Counted from the stretch's first letter, positions 50,044-60,696 are shown. The stretch is 64,000 nucleotides of DNA from Conus ventricosus (GCA_018398815.1 CM031611.1:48672301-48736300), one strand, 5' to 3'. A program made the numbers and translations. The notes: a model not told the origin generated them from the letters alone.

Positions 50044-50846
50044 GTGCAACTGAACCCTAAATCATTAAGAGAAAAAGATAAACTTAAATGCATAGTCGTA
50101 AATTTTCAATCTCTATCAAGAAAACAGGAAGAACTCAGTAATTTAGTCACTGAAAAAAACATTGATGTTGTAATTGGAACAGAAACTTGGCTAGAAACTG
50201 GAACATCCAGCAGTGAACTTCTAATGGAGGATTTGATATTTATAGAAAGGACAGACTTGGAAAAAGAGGTGGGGGAGTCTTGATTGCCATTAGGAAGAAT
50301 TTAGCCAGTGAGTTTTTATATCAAGGCAAAAATAGTGAAAGTTTATTTTGTAGGATTAATTTCAAGAATAAGAGACCTGTCATTGTTGGATCAGTTTACA
50401 GACCTCCAGACTCAGATGAAAAGTATGTTCGTCTATTGCAGAGACATTTCTAACATTGTTTTGGCCAATAGGAAGGCAATATTATGGATTGGTGGAGACT
50501 TAATTTACCAGATATTGATTGGGGCGAAGATGCCATACTTGGCAATCAATACAGTAAAAATATTAATACTCAGTTTTTTGATGCCACCAAAGACCTTGGA
50601 TTAGTACAGTCAGTTGAATCACCAACTCGTGGTAAGGCATTCCTGGATTTATTTTTTACCAATTGTCCAGGCGCTTTAGGCAATCAGGAATTAATTGCAG
50701 GCCTGGGTGATCATGACATAGTTCTCTTAGAGAGTAACTTTCAACCCTTTCGAAGAAAAACCCCTAAACGTACCATCAGACTCTGGAACCAAGCAGATTT
50801 ACCAAAATTGCGCAGGGATACTCATAATTTCAGTCGTCTTTTTTGA
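50044..50846 (+). pseudogene. LINE apurinic endonuclease-like domain
   Basis: In successive frames I see KCIVVNFQSLSRKQEELSNL, IDVVIGTETWL (Glu of the metal site), GGDLIYQ/NLPDIDW (matching the usual G-D-x-N-x-P-x-I-D-W), VESPTRGKAFLDLFFTN and LGDHDIVLLES with the S/GDH active-site motif. This order is characteristic of LINE APE domains that nick target DNA. Three frameshifts separate the segments; the left-arm copy is too corrupted to arbitrate. Confidence 0.85.
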
Positions 50847-51399
50847 GGTCCCATAGTGTTAAAGATAATGTCAGTGATCTTTGGAAGTGTATAAAAAACT
50901 AACTTGGAATTTATTATGGATGACAACATACCTACTAAAATAACTTCAAGCAAGAACCACCAGCCATGGATTACTACTAAAACTAAACGTTTGTTGAGAA
51001 GGGAAACATCTGTTTCTTTAAGAAATTGAAACTACATCCTAATTCAGAAAGATTACTGGTTAGGTATAAACATATTAAGAGAAGGTGTCAGAGAGAATGT
51101 AGACTTGTCACTCCAATTATGTTAATTCGATAATTTCGGAAGGTGATCATCAAAACAAGAAATTATGGTCTTACATAAGGAGTAAGAGACAGGACAACAT
51201 TGGATTCCAGACCTGAGAAACAACCAGAATAACCTAATACAGGACCCTGAAGGGAAAGCAAACTTACTAAACAAGCAGTTTTGTTCAGTTTTCTCAAATC
51301 CCAAACCTTTAATTAACGTTAGACTAAAGGATGATGATAAACTCCCTGAAATACAAAACATCAAAGTAAACAAAAGCAGGAGTATTTAAGTTACTGACT

Positions 51400-52200
51400 A
51401 ATATCAATGAAAACAAGCTACTGGTCCGATGGCGTTCCTGCAAGCTCTTAAAATTATGTGCCAATGAATTGAGTGAGGTATACCAATTACTTTACCAAGC
51501 TTCACTGGACCAGGGAGTAATACCTGATGAGTGGCGAGATGCGAGCATTGTTCCCTTATTTAAAAAGGGTGACAAACAAAAGCAGAGAACTATAGACCTG
51601 TATCTCTTACATCCATATCAGCTAAATTACTTGAACACATAATATATAGTAGCATAATGGACCATCTTGACAAATATGATTTCTTAAATAACGCCCAGCA
51701 TGGTTTTAGACAGCGAAGGAGTTGTGAGACTCAACTTATAACAACTCTCAATGATTTTAGTAACTGTCTTAACAACAGACAGCAAATGGATCCAATTTTA
51801 TTAGATTTTTCTAAAGCCTTTGATAAGGTTGACCATGAGGGCCTGCTGCTTAAATTAGAACACATTGGCATTGGCGGTTCTTTGCTAAAATGGGCTAGAT
51901 CATTCCTCGTTGGGAGAACGCAGAAAGTTGTTGTGGAAGGGTCGTCATCCCATTGTAAACCAGTCTTGTCGGGCGTACCACAGGGACATGTTCTGGGGCC
52001 CTTGTTTTCTTAATTTATATAAATGACATAAGTAGAAATCTCTCTCCTGGAACTACCATAAGGCTTTTTGCAGATGACAGTTTAGTATATAGAACAATCA
52101 GAAGCAAGAATGATACACGCATTCTACAAGAAGATCTAAACGCTTTACAAGGTGGGAAAGAACTTGGAAAATGGATTTCATCCTCAAAAGTGCCAAGTGT
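51400..52200 (+). pseudogene. LINE reverse transcriptase domain
   Basis: RT landmarks in order: NAQHGFRQRRSCETQL, LLDFSKAFDKVDHEGLLLKL, VVVEGSSSHCKPVLSGVPQG, then, after a one-base shift near 52,010, INDISRNLSPGTTIRLFADD. The catalytic FADD codons are at 52,067-52,078. The pattern is that of CR1/jockey-type elements. Long uninterrupted stretches suggest recent insertion, with the shifts probably sequence errors. Confidence 0.88.
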
Positions 52201-53103
52201 TGCGTATATGTAACAAACGCTCACTAATTAGATCAGATTATTCTATCCATAATACTATTCTTAAAGAAACTAATGCTGCAAATATTTAGGCGTGATTATA
52301 GATAGTCGTCTCAAATGGAAAGAACATTACAATTTAGTATGTAAGAAGCAAATAACATCTTAGCTTTCTTACACAGGAATATCAATGACTGCCCCCAAAA
52401 GGTTAAAGACGACTGCTACAAAACACTGGTTAGACCAGTACTGGAATATGGTTGCTCAGTTTGGGATCCTTACCATCTAAAGGACATTGATAACCTTGAA
52501 AAGATTCAGAAGAGAGCAGCACGGTTCGTAACAGGGAACACATCAGAGAAAAGGGGAAATACTAGGAAGACATGAGGAAATTAGAATGGAAACCTTAGAA
52601 GAGAGAAGAGCTTTTATTAAACTTAACACCTTTTTCAAAGCAGAGCTAAAGTAATTGATATTCCAATGGAACAACTAGTATTGAATAAAAGTAGCACAGG
52701 AGTGGCGGTCAATGTTATACCATACCTGCATCAAATATTGACAGCCACTTACATTCTTTTTATCCCAGTTCTGTACGGCTGTGGAACTCACTGCCGGGTG
52801 CCATCAAGATTGCCACGGGTGCGGTCTCATTCAAGAGACAAATTGATTCAACAGTTTTGAGATCTGCATATTGACGATTTTCTATTTTTACTTCCCCTGA
52901 TATTTTACTATTACCTGGGCCTGAATTTGGCCATTGCTTTTTATCTTCTTGAATATTGAGTGCGACCCCTTGTTGCTAAATTTGCTCCAGGGGCCAACAG
53001 TCTGAGTCGCACTGTTTTATGTTATTTTATTTTACTTTTTAACATGCGCGCTGGTGACCTACTCGTTTTTGAGTGAACCCAGTATTTTAGGAAGAAGAAG
53101 AAG

Positions 53104-53280
53104 AATCTGTGGAATGCATTACCAACAATTAGTATTATCACAGCAGGAACACTTGACAATTTTGAAATCAACATTTGAATTTTGACCAACATTGGGAAAA
53201 AAATGCTTCGAGACTGACTTGAGAACTGAAAATCAGTCTATCATAGCAAATGCTGTGCATCGTAATTTATAAGCATTAGT
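53104..53280 (+). pseudogene. Old CR1-like LINE segment C, right-arm copy
   Basis: Directly after the young LINE tail the frame reads [19 protein letters not shown], the end of the older LINE, with a stop at about 53,270. It completes the A-B-C series interrupted by the DIRS element and the young LINE. Confidence 0.68.
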
Positions 53281-53354
53281 GCTTAAAAACAAAAACTTTC
53301 TACTGAGCAACAATGTTCATTCCAATAGAATATGCACCCCTCATATACATGCGT

Positions 53355-53357
<3 letters not shown>

Positions 53358-53424
<67 letters not shown>

Positions 53425-53428
53425 AGAT
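53358..53428. repeat. (GT)n(GA)n compound microsatellite
   Basis: Right-arm counterpart of 9,350-9,420, with an extra GGA interruption. Confidence 0.95.
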
Positions 53429-54308
53429 TTGCATATATGAATGTGGATTTGAAACGGTTTTTGACCAGGTGCAATCAACACTGCCGAGACAGATTTAAGG
53501 CATTCACAGAAATAAGTGATACGGTGGTCATGGCAACCAACGGACTGACAATGAAGACGCCAACGAATGACGGTCCCTGTGATCAGGGACCGTGTACGGT
53601 CCCTGCTGTGATCGAGATGATATGGAGGGGTGAGTGGGGGGGGGGGGGGGGGTCATGAGTATTTGACCCTAAAACACATCAATGTTAAAAATACTCACAG
53701 TAAACACTGAAACATTTTCAAACAAGAAAAAAATATGTCCAATAATTAACCTGTTGCTGGTGGTCTACTTGAGAGGAGACTGCACGGAGCAGTACAGCCC
53801 GAGCGCACTGGCCTAAGGCCGGGCGCAGCAGACTCATTGCTACCATCTTGTCCTTCAAGGGCACATACAACTCCGCAGTAACGAAACGTTGTCTTGGTGT
53901 CTCATACAATAGGCCTATATAAAAATGCAAAAAAATATTTATTTTGTTCCAAGTGTATTTCTATAAGTTTTCTAATTCTTCTAAAGTTTCGTTCAGTTAA
54001 TTTGCAATTTTCGCTTCTTTCAGAAAAAGAGCGTAACTCCGTACTTTACAGATGAAAGAACAAAAGTATCCCCATCAGAACCATGATATGTCTTTTATGC
54101 GAAATCCTGCGTAACCATTATTTTTTTCTTGGGAGCGAGGCACAGCTCGAATATACATCATGCAAACCTGTGTAACAGGATACCCACATTCGAGATGTAT
54201 TGGTTGTATACTCACCTGATGCACAAAATAGACAGAGACATAAAACACAATCAAGTTATTTCAGTTGAAAGAAACTTGACACCAGAACTTACAGAAGACC
54301 TCCCCCGC

Positions 54309-54340
<32 letters not shown>

Positions 54341-54606
54341 CCCTCAAAACAAGTGTTTCGACCCTGAACTCTTGTCATCTAAGGAAGCCGGAATGCATCA
54401 AGGTCATGACTCTTATATACCCCTCTGCTATCAGAATTAGTTCTGGCGTTGCTGGGATTCGAATTTGCACCTCCTGGATGGTTGGGCTCGTGCAAGGTGT
54501 GCCTTTTTAAGACAGTTGTCTTACCAGCCGAATAACTGTCCGACAGCTGTTCTATATTAGGATATTTAAGGCCTGATGATTTTGTTCATTTTTGTTTCCT
54601 CGGACC

Positions 54607-54706
54607 NNNNNNNNNNNNNNNNNNNNNNNNNNNNNNNNNNNNNNNNNNNNNNNNNNNNNNNNNNNNNNNNNNNNNNNNNNNNNNNNNNNNNNNNNNNNNN
54701 NNNNNN
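54607..54706. other. Assembly gap, 100 N
   Basis: Exactly 100 undetermined bases, a placeholder size different from the 1,000-N gap, suggesting a different joining step. The inverted right arm ends here and unrelated sequence follows. Confidence 1.
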
Positions 54707-55990
54707 CGTTTTGCCTTGGCGCGAAGGTATAAAGATACACTTGGCTGTTGACAGACAAGAAAGACGACAATTGTGGACGTTTTTTGAAGCCAGACAAGTC
54801 AATATCAATTTCCGAGTTCACGCCTGCAGTTGATGAGCATGAGACAGTCGGAAACGAAACTCTGGATGACTTTTGCAAAGAGCCAGAACTACTGCACTCA
54901 AGTGCCAGTTTGAGCAGAATGAGCTAGAAGAAAGACTGCTTGAGTTGATCATAGCATCGACACCAATCGAGGCTTTCCAGAGAGAATCCTGAGCAAAGAA
55001 AAGGCATATTCCCTTGAACAAGCTCTACAAGAGGGCCGCAGATTCGAAGCAATCATTGAAGGAAAGTGACAATGGACACAATTCGTTGGCAAAGCATACC
55101 AGGACTTCCTGACATCCTGGAACATACAGCATATCACATCATCCCTCGATACCAAAATCAAATGGTTTCATCGAAAGGCAAGTCCAAACAGTCAAGAACA
55201 CTATCAAAAAGTGTCAAAGAACTGGACAAGATGCTGAATTAGCCTTGTTGCAGCTAAGAGCAACGCCAGTCTGCAGCAAGCTGCCTTCTCCAGGCGAGAT
55301 GTTGATGAAGAGGAAGTTAGCTACAACGCTTCCATCCAGATCTGAGCCAGCTCCATTACCACAACGAGAGACAATGGCAGAGAGATGCGACAGATGACAA
55401 GGAACCACAACAGGCGTGCTGGAGAACAGCTACCTCCTCTGTATCAGGGACAACCCGTATGGGTACTGGATCATGACACAAGAAAGTGGAAACCTGCTAC
55501 TGTCATCCGCATAAGAGAGATGACACCCCACTCGTACCTGATAGCTCTGGACAATGGCACCACTCTCAGAGAAACAGAGTGGACCTTAGGACAAGAGCCA
55601 AGTCATCCCTGAGCCTGATACACAACATCTGACATCAACGAGTGGGAGACAAGGAAAGCGTCCTGTTGGCCAAACACAAGACCCTGCATCACCAAGCACA
55701 AGCAGCTGCTTGGACAAACGAAGGGAAAATGTAGCTGATAACCATAACCAAAGCCAAAAGGACGTGTGTCAGCCAATGCAGCAGAACCCTGAACTGCCAG
55801 AGACAGAACATGGACACCAGCAAGTGGACCACAATGACAGATCAGGGCGTATTGTCAGGACACCTCGACGATACCAAGAATGAAATCTTGACAGACACCA
55901 TAAACTGTCTACAACACAAGTTTTTTTATGCATGTGTTTTATTGCTTGTTGGCAAGGAATGTTTTGTTTATTGTTTGTTGATAAGGGAGA
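54707..55990 (+). pseudogene. Ty3/gypsy relic: Gag fragment joined to integrase, then polypurine tract
   Basis: Segments across frames read FEARQVNINFRVH, GNETLDD, CQFEQNELEERLLELIIAST and AYSLEQALQEGRRFEAIIEG, typical of a metazoan Ty3/gypsy Gag. At about 55,068 it passes directly into integrase: SDNG, then QFVGKAYQDFLTSW, a ...YPKSNGFIERQVQTVK segment (second Asp and Glu about 35 residues apart) and, from 55,385, a C-terminal domain with YQGQPVWVLDHDTRKWKPAT. Protease, RT, RNase H and the integrase N-terminus are absent. It ends with SGRIVRTPRRYQ and a polypurine tract AAGGGAGA (55,983-55,990). It is defective, with many frame changes. Confidence 0.82.
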
Positions 55991-56150
55991 TGTTGTGAGT
56001 TAATCCCTTGTGGTAACTAGGACGATGGTCATAACGGAGTTCCAAATGGCTGAAGTAAATACAGTCTCACGCTAAACCACAATCAAGACTATTTCAGTTG
56101 AAGAGGTGTTTTTTTCACCGCTTACCCCCCCCCCCCCACTTTTTTTTTCT
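55991..56150 (+). repeat. Probable 3' LTR of the Ty3/gypsy relic
   Basis: TGTTGTGAGTTAATCCC begins immediately after the polypurine tract, with the canonical TG. The right end is unclear because it runs into a C13/T-rich tract near 56,127-56,150. The 5' LTR is not visible; it would lie in or beyond the 100-N gap. Confidence 0.55.
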
Positions 56151-56474
56151 ACACAAGTATCACTGACTGTTCTTCTGTCTTATTCAATGGAAACAAAAGT
56201 AATGAACCTTGTAAATAGGGCCTGTCGCGGTCAAATCTTTTTTTGTGACACCAGCCGCCCCTCCCGCCCTGTCCAAAAGGGCTGACCAAGACCATCATGA
56301 TAAGAGAGCCAATCAGAATCGACTGAAATTCACTGAGGACCTATTGAGGTCACGTGAACTTCCGTGTTGATGTGGTGAGTGGCGACAGCTTCCAATAGGA
56401 AAGAACACCTGTGGGACGAGTTACTCGTGCGAATCGGAACGCACTGTAGCTGTAGCACTTCAAGCAGTTTCACC

Positions 56475-56626
56475 ATGAAAGCTGCAGTGACGTATTCAGT
56501 TTTCTTCAATCTTTGTGACATTTTTCTCCAAGTACATGGAGGGGTGGGGTGTGATTTTCCACATCATAACATTCCATCTGCGGAATTGAAGGCTTACCAA
56601 AAGTTGAAGCCTCTAGTGGGGAAAAG
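56475..56626 (+). CDS. M6PR: Cation-dependent mannose-6-phosphate receptor-like, first coding exon
   Basis: ATG at 56,475 in a good context (TTTCACCATGA) starts a signal peptide MKAAVTYSVFFNLCDIFLQV ending near GGVG. Then CDFPHHNIPSAELKAYQKLK and PLVGK follow. The spacing of Cys, Ser-x-x-Glu-Leu and KLKPL...K agrees with the start of the mature vertebrate receptor (TCDLVGEKG...KRLKPLFNKSF). This receptor carries lysosomal enzymes bearing mannose-6-phosphate from the Golgi to endosomes. The donor is AAAAG|GTACGA (phase 2). The match is short, so identity rests on this exon together with the one at 62,804. Confidence 0.68.
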
Positions 56627-56926
56627 GTACGATTTAAAAACATGTTTAGTCATATGATTTTTTTTTAATTATTATTATTATTATGGGTGGTTTCTCTTTC
56701 TGTCTTTGGCACTGTACAATACACGTGTTTTCAAAGCAAGTCTATTGCATCAAACTCGAATTTAGCTAGTACTAGTAGTCAGTTGGTGGAGCCAAGACTG
56801 CAAGTAAACTATCAGCAGAAGATTCACTAAGTTCATGAGATGACTTTCACTAAACCAGAAATGACATGAGAGCATTGAAACACTGTAATGTGAGAAGGTT
56901 GCAGGCATCAACAACTGTACATAGAA

Positions 56927-57871
56927 CATGGAATTTCATCCCAAAAGTGCCAAGTGTTGCGTATATGTAACAAACGCTCACCAATTAGATCAGATTATTC
57001 TATCCATAATACTATTCTTAAAGAAACTAATGCTGCAAAAATATTTAGGCGTGATTATAGATAGTCGTCTCAAATGGAAAGAACATTACAATTTAGTATG
57101 TAAGAAAGCAAATAAATCTTAGCTTTCTTATACAGGAATATCAATGATGCCCCCAAAAGGTTAAAGACGACTGCTACAAAACACTGGTTAGACCGTAACT
57201 GGAATATGGTTGCTCAGTTTGGGATCCTTACCATCTAAAGGACATTGATAACCTTGAAAAGATTCAGAAGAGAGCAGCACGGTTTGTAACAGGGAACCAC
57301 ATCAGAGGAAAGGGGAATACTAGGAAGAACATGAGGAATTAGAATGGAAACCCTTAGAAGAGAGAAGAGCTTTTATCAAACTTAACATCTTCTTCAAAGG
57401 CAGAGCTAAAGTAATCGATATTCCAATGGAACAACTAGTATTGAATAAAAGTGCACCGGAGTGGCGGTAAATGTTATACCATACCTGCATCAAATATTGA
57501 CAGCCAAGTGCTTACATTCTTTTTATCCCAGTTCTGTACGGCTGTGGAACTCACTGCCGGGTGCCATCAAGATTGCCACAAGTGCAGTCTCATTTAGGGG
57601 ACAAGTTGATTCGACAGTTTTTGAGATCTGCATATTGACGATTTTCTATTTTTACTTCCCCAGATATTTTACTTTTACCTGGGCCTGAATTTGGCCATTG
57701 CTTTTTAACTTCTTGAATCGAGTGCGACCCCTTGTTGCCAAATTTGCTCCAGGGGCCAACAGTCTTGAGTTGCACTGTTTTATGTTTTTATGTTATTTTA
57801 TTTACTTTTTAACATGCGCGCTGGTGACCTACTCGTTTTTGAGTGAACCAGTATTTTAGGAAGAAGAAGAA
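56927..57871 (+). mobile_element. 5'-truncated second copy of the young CR1-like LINE
   Basis: Nearly identical to 52,165-53,105: SAKCCVYVTNAH, LGVIIDSRLKWKEHYNLVCK, then [31 protein letters not shown] and the non-coding end GTGACCTACTCGTTTTTGAG followed by AGGAAGAAGAAGAA. It starts within the region after the RT, which is classic 5' truncation. Scattered 1-base differences from the other copy interrupt the frame. Confidence 0.9.
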
Positions 57872-58079
57872 CTCTTCAAACATGGCAGAGAGGCAGTTGA
57901 GTTAGCAAATGAGCTAACCAAGTAACTGAACACTATCAGATGCCACTGAGAGGCCCACACCTAGGAAAATTTGTAAATTCTAATTGTCACTCTCCCAAGA
58001 AAGAAAATCTCCAGCATTGCCAAAACTATGAAAAATCAGTTTGGTCACTTTTGCGAGAAATGTAATGCTGGGGTTCATT

Positions 58080-59850
58080 CTGATTAGTGGCTTTGCTCTT
58101 GTTTGCTAAAGTGATTCATCAGATTTTCTTATTACATCAGATTGGCCAAGCTGTAATCCAGTTCTTATCATTTCCCTTGCCAGCCATTTGGTCTGCTCTC
58201 TCATTTCCTTTAACTCCTGCATCCCCAGGGCAGTATCCAATCCATACAAGTCTTTCCAGTGATAGGTTGCGCATTAGTTCATGTCAAGCAGGGCTTTCCA
58301 TTCTCTTTTGCTTTTTAAAGTAGGTTCATGGGGTCAGTCAGTATCATGGTTGTTGGGTTTTTAAACGGGCCCTATGGATGAAAGCCAGTGGAGTGCTTGT
58401 GCCACTGCTTACACCCCCATTGCTTGATTGAAGTTTTTTAAACTGTGCACCATTGTCTTCCTAAATAGTTCAGCCATTTTGCTTCATGTGTATCCCCAGC
58501 CTAATTTACCTTTGGTGACAGAACCATCAGTGAATACAGGGTATCATCTTTTTGGCCAAGGTTCTCTACCTGCATCTGAATGTCTGAACTTTTTTGTTTT
58601 TGGGCCTTCTGGCCATTCTCGACAGTTCTGGAGCAATAGCAGTTTGGTAGGGTTTGAAGTGTTTGGATATTTTTCCCCAAATTTATTCTTTTTGTTTCTT
58701 TGAGTTCTGCTAACTGGCACACAAGCTCAAAACTGCCCCTTCTGCTGTCCCATTCATGATTTTCAACATCCTAGCTGATTGCCTTTTGTTTTTTTTGACT
58801 CCCGCGTGATGGGGGGTTTTGGGGGGATTTTCAAGTGCTCTGAATGCCTTCACTGTTCTAGCTTGTGTCTTGCCTGCATTGAAGGAAGGTCAAGCAGGTA
58901 TGCATAGTTTTAACTGGTGTAAGCCTTTGTGGTTCCCAGGATCAGTCTCATTGCTTCATTTGAATTCATTCTAATTTAAGAAGATTGTGTTGGACAGTAT
59001 TGTAATTATTCTAATCCATAAAAATAAAATCCACTGAGAACAGTGCATGATAGCAGTCAGTAGAGATGGCGCTGTTCAGTGCCTTTAGCTGCCATTGCTT
59101 TCATGGCAAATGGGCCTTTTTTGCATTTGAGAACAATATTATCAACATTGCTTTCTTAATGGTTTACATTATGTCAAAGCCTGCACCCAAATTGCATAGG
59201 TTGTCACTTGATTCAATTGGTATTCCTTTGAAGGAAACTGGTGAGGGTACTTGTCCTGATGTCTTGTTGTTGCGAGGCAGGCTAATGTCTGGGCTTTTGT
59301 GGGGTTGATGGACGATCCAGTTTTTTGACACCACTAAAACAATGTTTCAACTGTTGCTGAAATGCTTTTGTTCTTTCTTGAGCTTGTTTGGTGGTTTAGT
59401 AGATCAGACCTCACCATGTTTCTGTTGAGGTCTGAAAGGCCTATTTGTAAACATTGCATAAAACAGGGGAGAGGGAGAGTATTTGAGGAATCCCATAGTA
59501 AGTTTGTGAGCATCAGACACCCAGTCTCCAAATTGTAAGATGATTGTTTGCTCCTGAAGTGCTGCTGCTACCCATGTGTAAGGGGTTTGCTATTCTGTAG
59601 TCAAGGAGTAGTTCTTGAGAAGGGGAGAACTGGACTTTGTTGTATGCGGCTTCCAGGTCTGTTGCAACAGCCAGTGTTTCTTCTTTCTGTGGAATCTTTT
59701 GTATACTTCACTGGCAAAAGTGGTTGCTTTTTCCCCCATGTACTTTACAGTTCTGTAGCCCCTTCACCTTTGATTTGACCCCAGGAGGATTTGTCAGGAG
59801 CAAAGCCACTATTCCATAGACCATCTTTCAAATCTGAACATCAAAAAGGA
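58080..59850 (-). pseudogene. Old LINE relic with RNase H domain (minus strand)
   Basis: On the minus strand, YPVFTDGSVTKGKLGWGYT (near 58,500-58,560) matches the start of a LINE-encoded RNase H. Further downstream (toward 58,090) GLQLGQSDVIRKS resembles the end of that domain's ORF. Upstream, near 59,480-59,500, GIPQILSLSPVLCNVYK resembles the RT motif GxPQGxxLSPxLF. Many stops and shifts make it a dead copy. From memory this RNase H type is abundant in gastropod LINEs. Confidence 0.65.
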
Positions 59851-60175
59851 AGTGGCTGCAAAATCCAGACTTAAGGGAAAAGATCAAGAAACATCACTAA
59901 CCAAACAAACATTAGAATAATATCAAGACCAAAACACTGTGAAGACTTCTAGAGATTGAGGCAAACTCATTTGGGCCTTTCCAAAAACAGACACAAATGA
60001 TCAAACACGTCAGCTGAGAAAAAAACTTTGAATCTCTCAAGGCCCCCAGCAAAATGCTGTAGACGTTTGTGCACGGGAGTGTGTTCACCAGTGGGGTGAT
60101 GAGGGTGTTAATTAGGGATGTGAGTTTTGAAACCCTTTTGCGTGTGAGTGTGTGTAAGTGAGAGAGAGAGAGAGA

Positions 60176-60532
60176 GCCCCAGTAGTGCAGAGGGTTAGAG
60201 CACTCGCCTCTTACGTAGGGATCGCGGGTTCGATCCCGGTTGGGGAAAGGTTTTTTTCGATTCTTCTTCTGTATGAGGCGCCTGAAAAGGGCTGGCTTGG
60301 CTTCTCAAGTCGTTCGGTATGGGACTATAAACGAGGTCTAGTCTGTGTCACATGCATAAGATCATACACGGACTCTAAAGATCCCGTGCTCATGTCTAAG
60401 ACGGGTGAGTACTGGCTACACGAAAATACACAATGCATGCAACCTGTATGCCAAAATTTAGTCTACGTGAAGGGCTGTGGGCACGGGGGAGGTTAAACTC
60501 CCCATCTGGAAGAAGAAGAAGAAGAAGAAGAG
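60176..60532 (+). mobile_element. tRNA-derived SINE with (GAA)n tail
   Basis: The head GCCCCAGTAGTGCAGAGGGT (60,176) continues with TTAGAGCACTCGCC, a possible anticodon loop CTTACGT, and a perfect B box GGTTCGATCCC. It ends in GGTTGGGG, which pairs with the first bases. The ~290-bp body (GGCGCCTGAAAAGGGCTGGC, AAAGATCCCGTGCTCATGTC) ends in GGAAGAAGAAGAAGAAGAAG. The head resembles a valine-type tRNA, but the anticodon stem pairs poorly and a body follows, so it is a SINE and not a tRNA gene. Confidence 0.8.
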
Positions 60533-60696
60533 AGTGAATGAGTGAGTGTGTGTGTGTGAGGGGTTGGTGTGTGTTTTATTTTTATGTGGGGTGTGAGTGT
60601 GCACGTGCATATGTACATGCTGTATTTGAATTTTTTTGATGTTCTTGATCCTAAGTCATCTTCTGAACAGTCATTTCCTACAAACAATAAAGGTGC

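Larger units (their letters stand above)
49110..53103 (+). mobile_element. Young CR1-like LINE, full or near full length
   Basis: About 4 kb on the plus strand: a leader with ACATCTTT repeats, a 2A-like motif (49,675-49,698), a PHD-like Cys cluster (CDVCNSWYHTKC from 49,768), an apurinic endonuclease-like domain (50,044-50,845), RT (about 51,400-52,150) and the C-terminal region ending before GTTTTATGTTATTTTATTTT. The 3' terminus is AGGAAGAAGAAGAAG at 53,089-53,106, a short (GAA)n tail as in CR1-clade elements. A second copy at 56,927-57,871 ends in the same tail. The 5' boundary is approximate and was placed where segment B of the old LINE stops. Confidence 0.82.
33800..53846 (-). pseudogene. 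NDUFB5: NDUFB5 duplicate, exons 1-5 only, two frameshifts
   Basis: Exons on the minus strand: 53,751-53,846 (96 bases, one fewer than the left arm, frame lost after AVLLR); 41,982-42,064; 40,459-40,525; 37,308-37,369; 33,800-33,907 (108 bases, one extra, in the AATAACCC segment). Exons 2-4 are intact. Exon 6 is missing because the contig ends at the gap. The splice sites are unchanged. Taken literally it is a broken partial gene. Because it sits on a contig that looks like an alternative haplotype, I regard it as an assembly duplicate with base-level errors and not as a biological pseudogene. Confidence 0.85.
32845..54606 (-). repeat. Right arm of the inverted duplication: one whole contig between gaps
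   Basis: The contig between the 1,000-N and 100-N gaps is, along its entire 21.76 kb, the reverse complement of 8,178-30,422. There is no unique sequence at either end beyond about 20 bases. It ends just before NDUFB5 exon 6 on one side and mid-sequence on the other. Relative to the left arm it carries SNPs, 1-base indels in coding exons and transposon ORFs, a minisatellite array shorter by about 734 bp, and altered poly-G and CA lengths. Confidence 0.97.

Noticed and set aside
53359..53430. Regulatory GAGA-type element near NDUFB5
   Set aside because: It is a length-variable compound microsatellite, with no support for a specific binding function.
8178..54606. A genuine biological palindrome or inverted segmental duplication of NDUFB5
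   Set aside because: Kept only as the alternative. The right arm ends exactly at two placeholder gaps, lacks its own unique flanks and shows allele-like differences, which fits a misplaced haplotype contig better.
60176..60246. Functional tRNA gene
   Set aside because: The boxes are good, but the anticodon stem pairs poorly and a SINE body with a (GAA)n tail follows directly.
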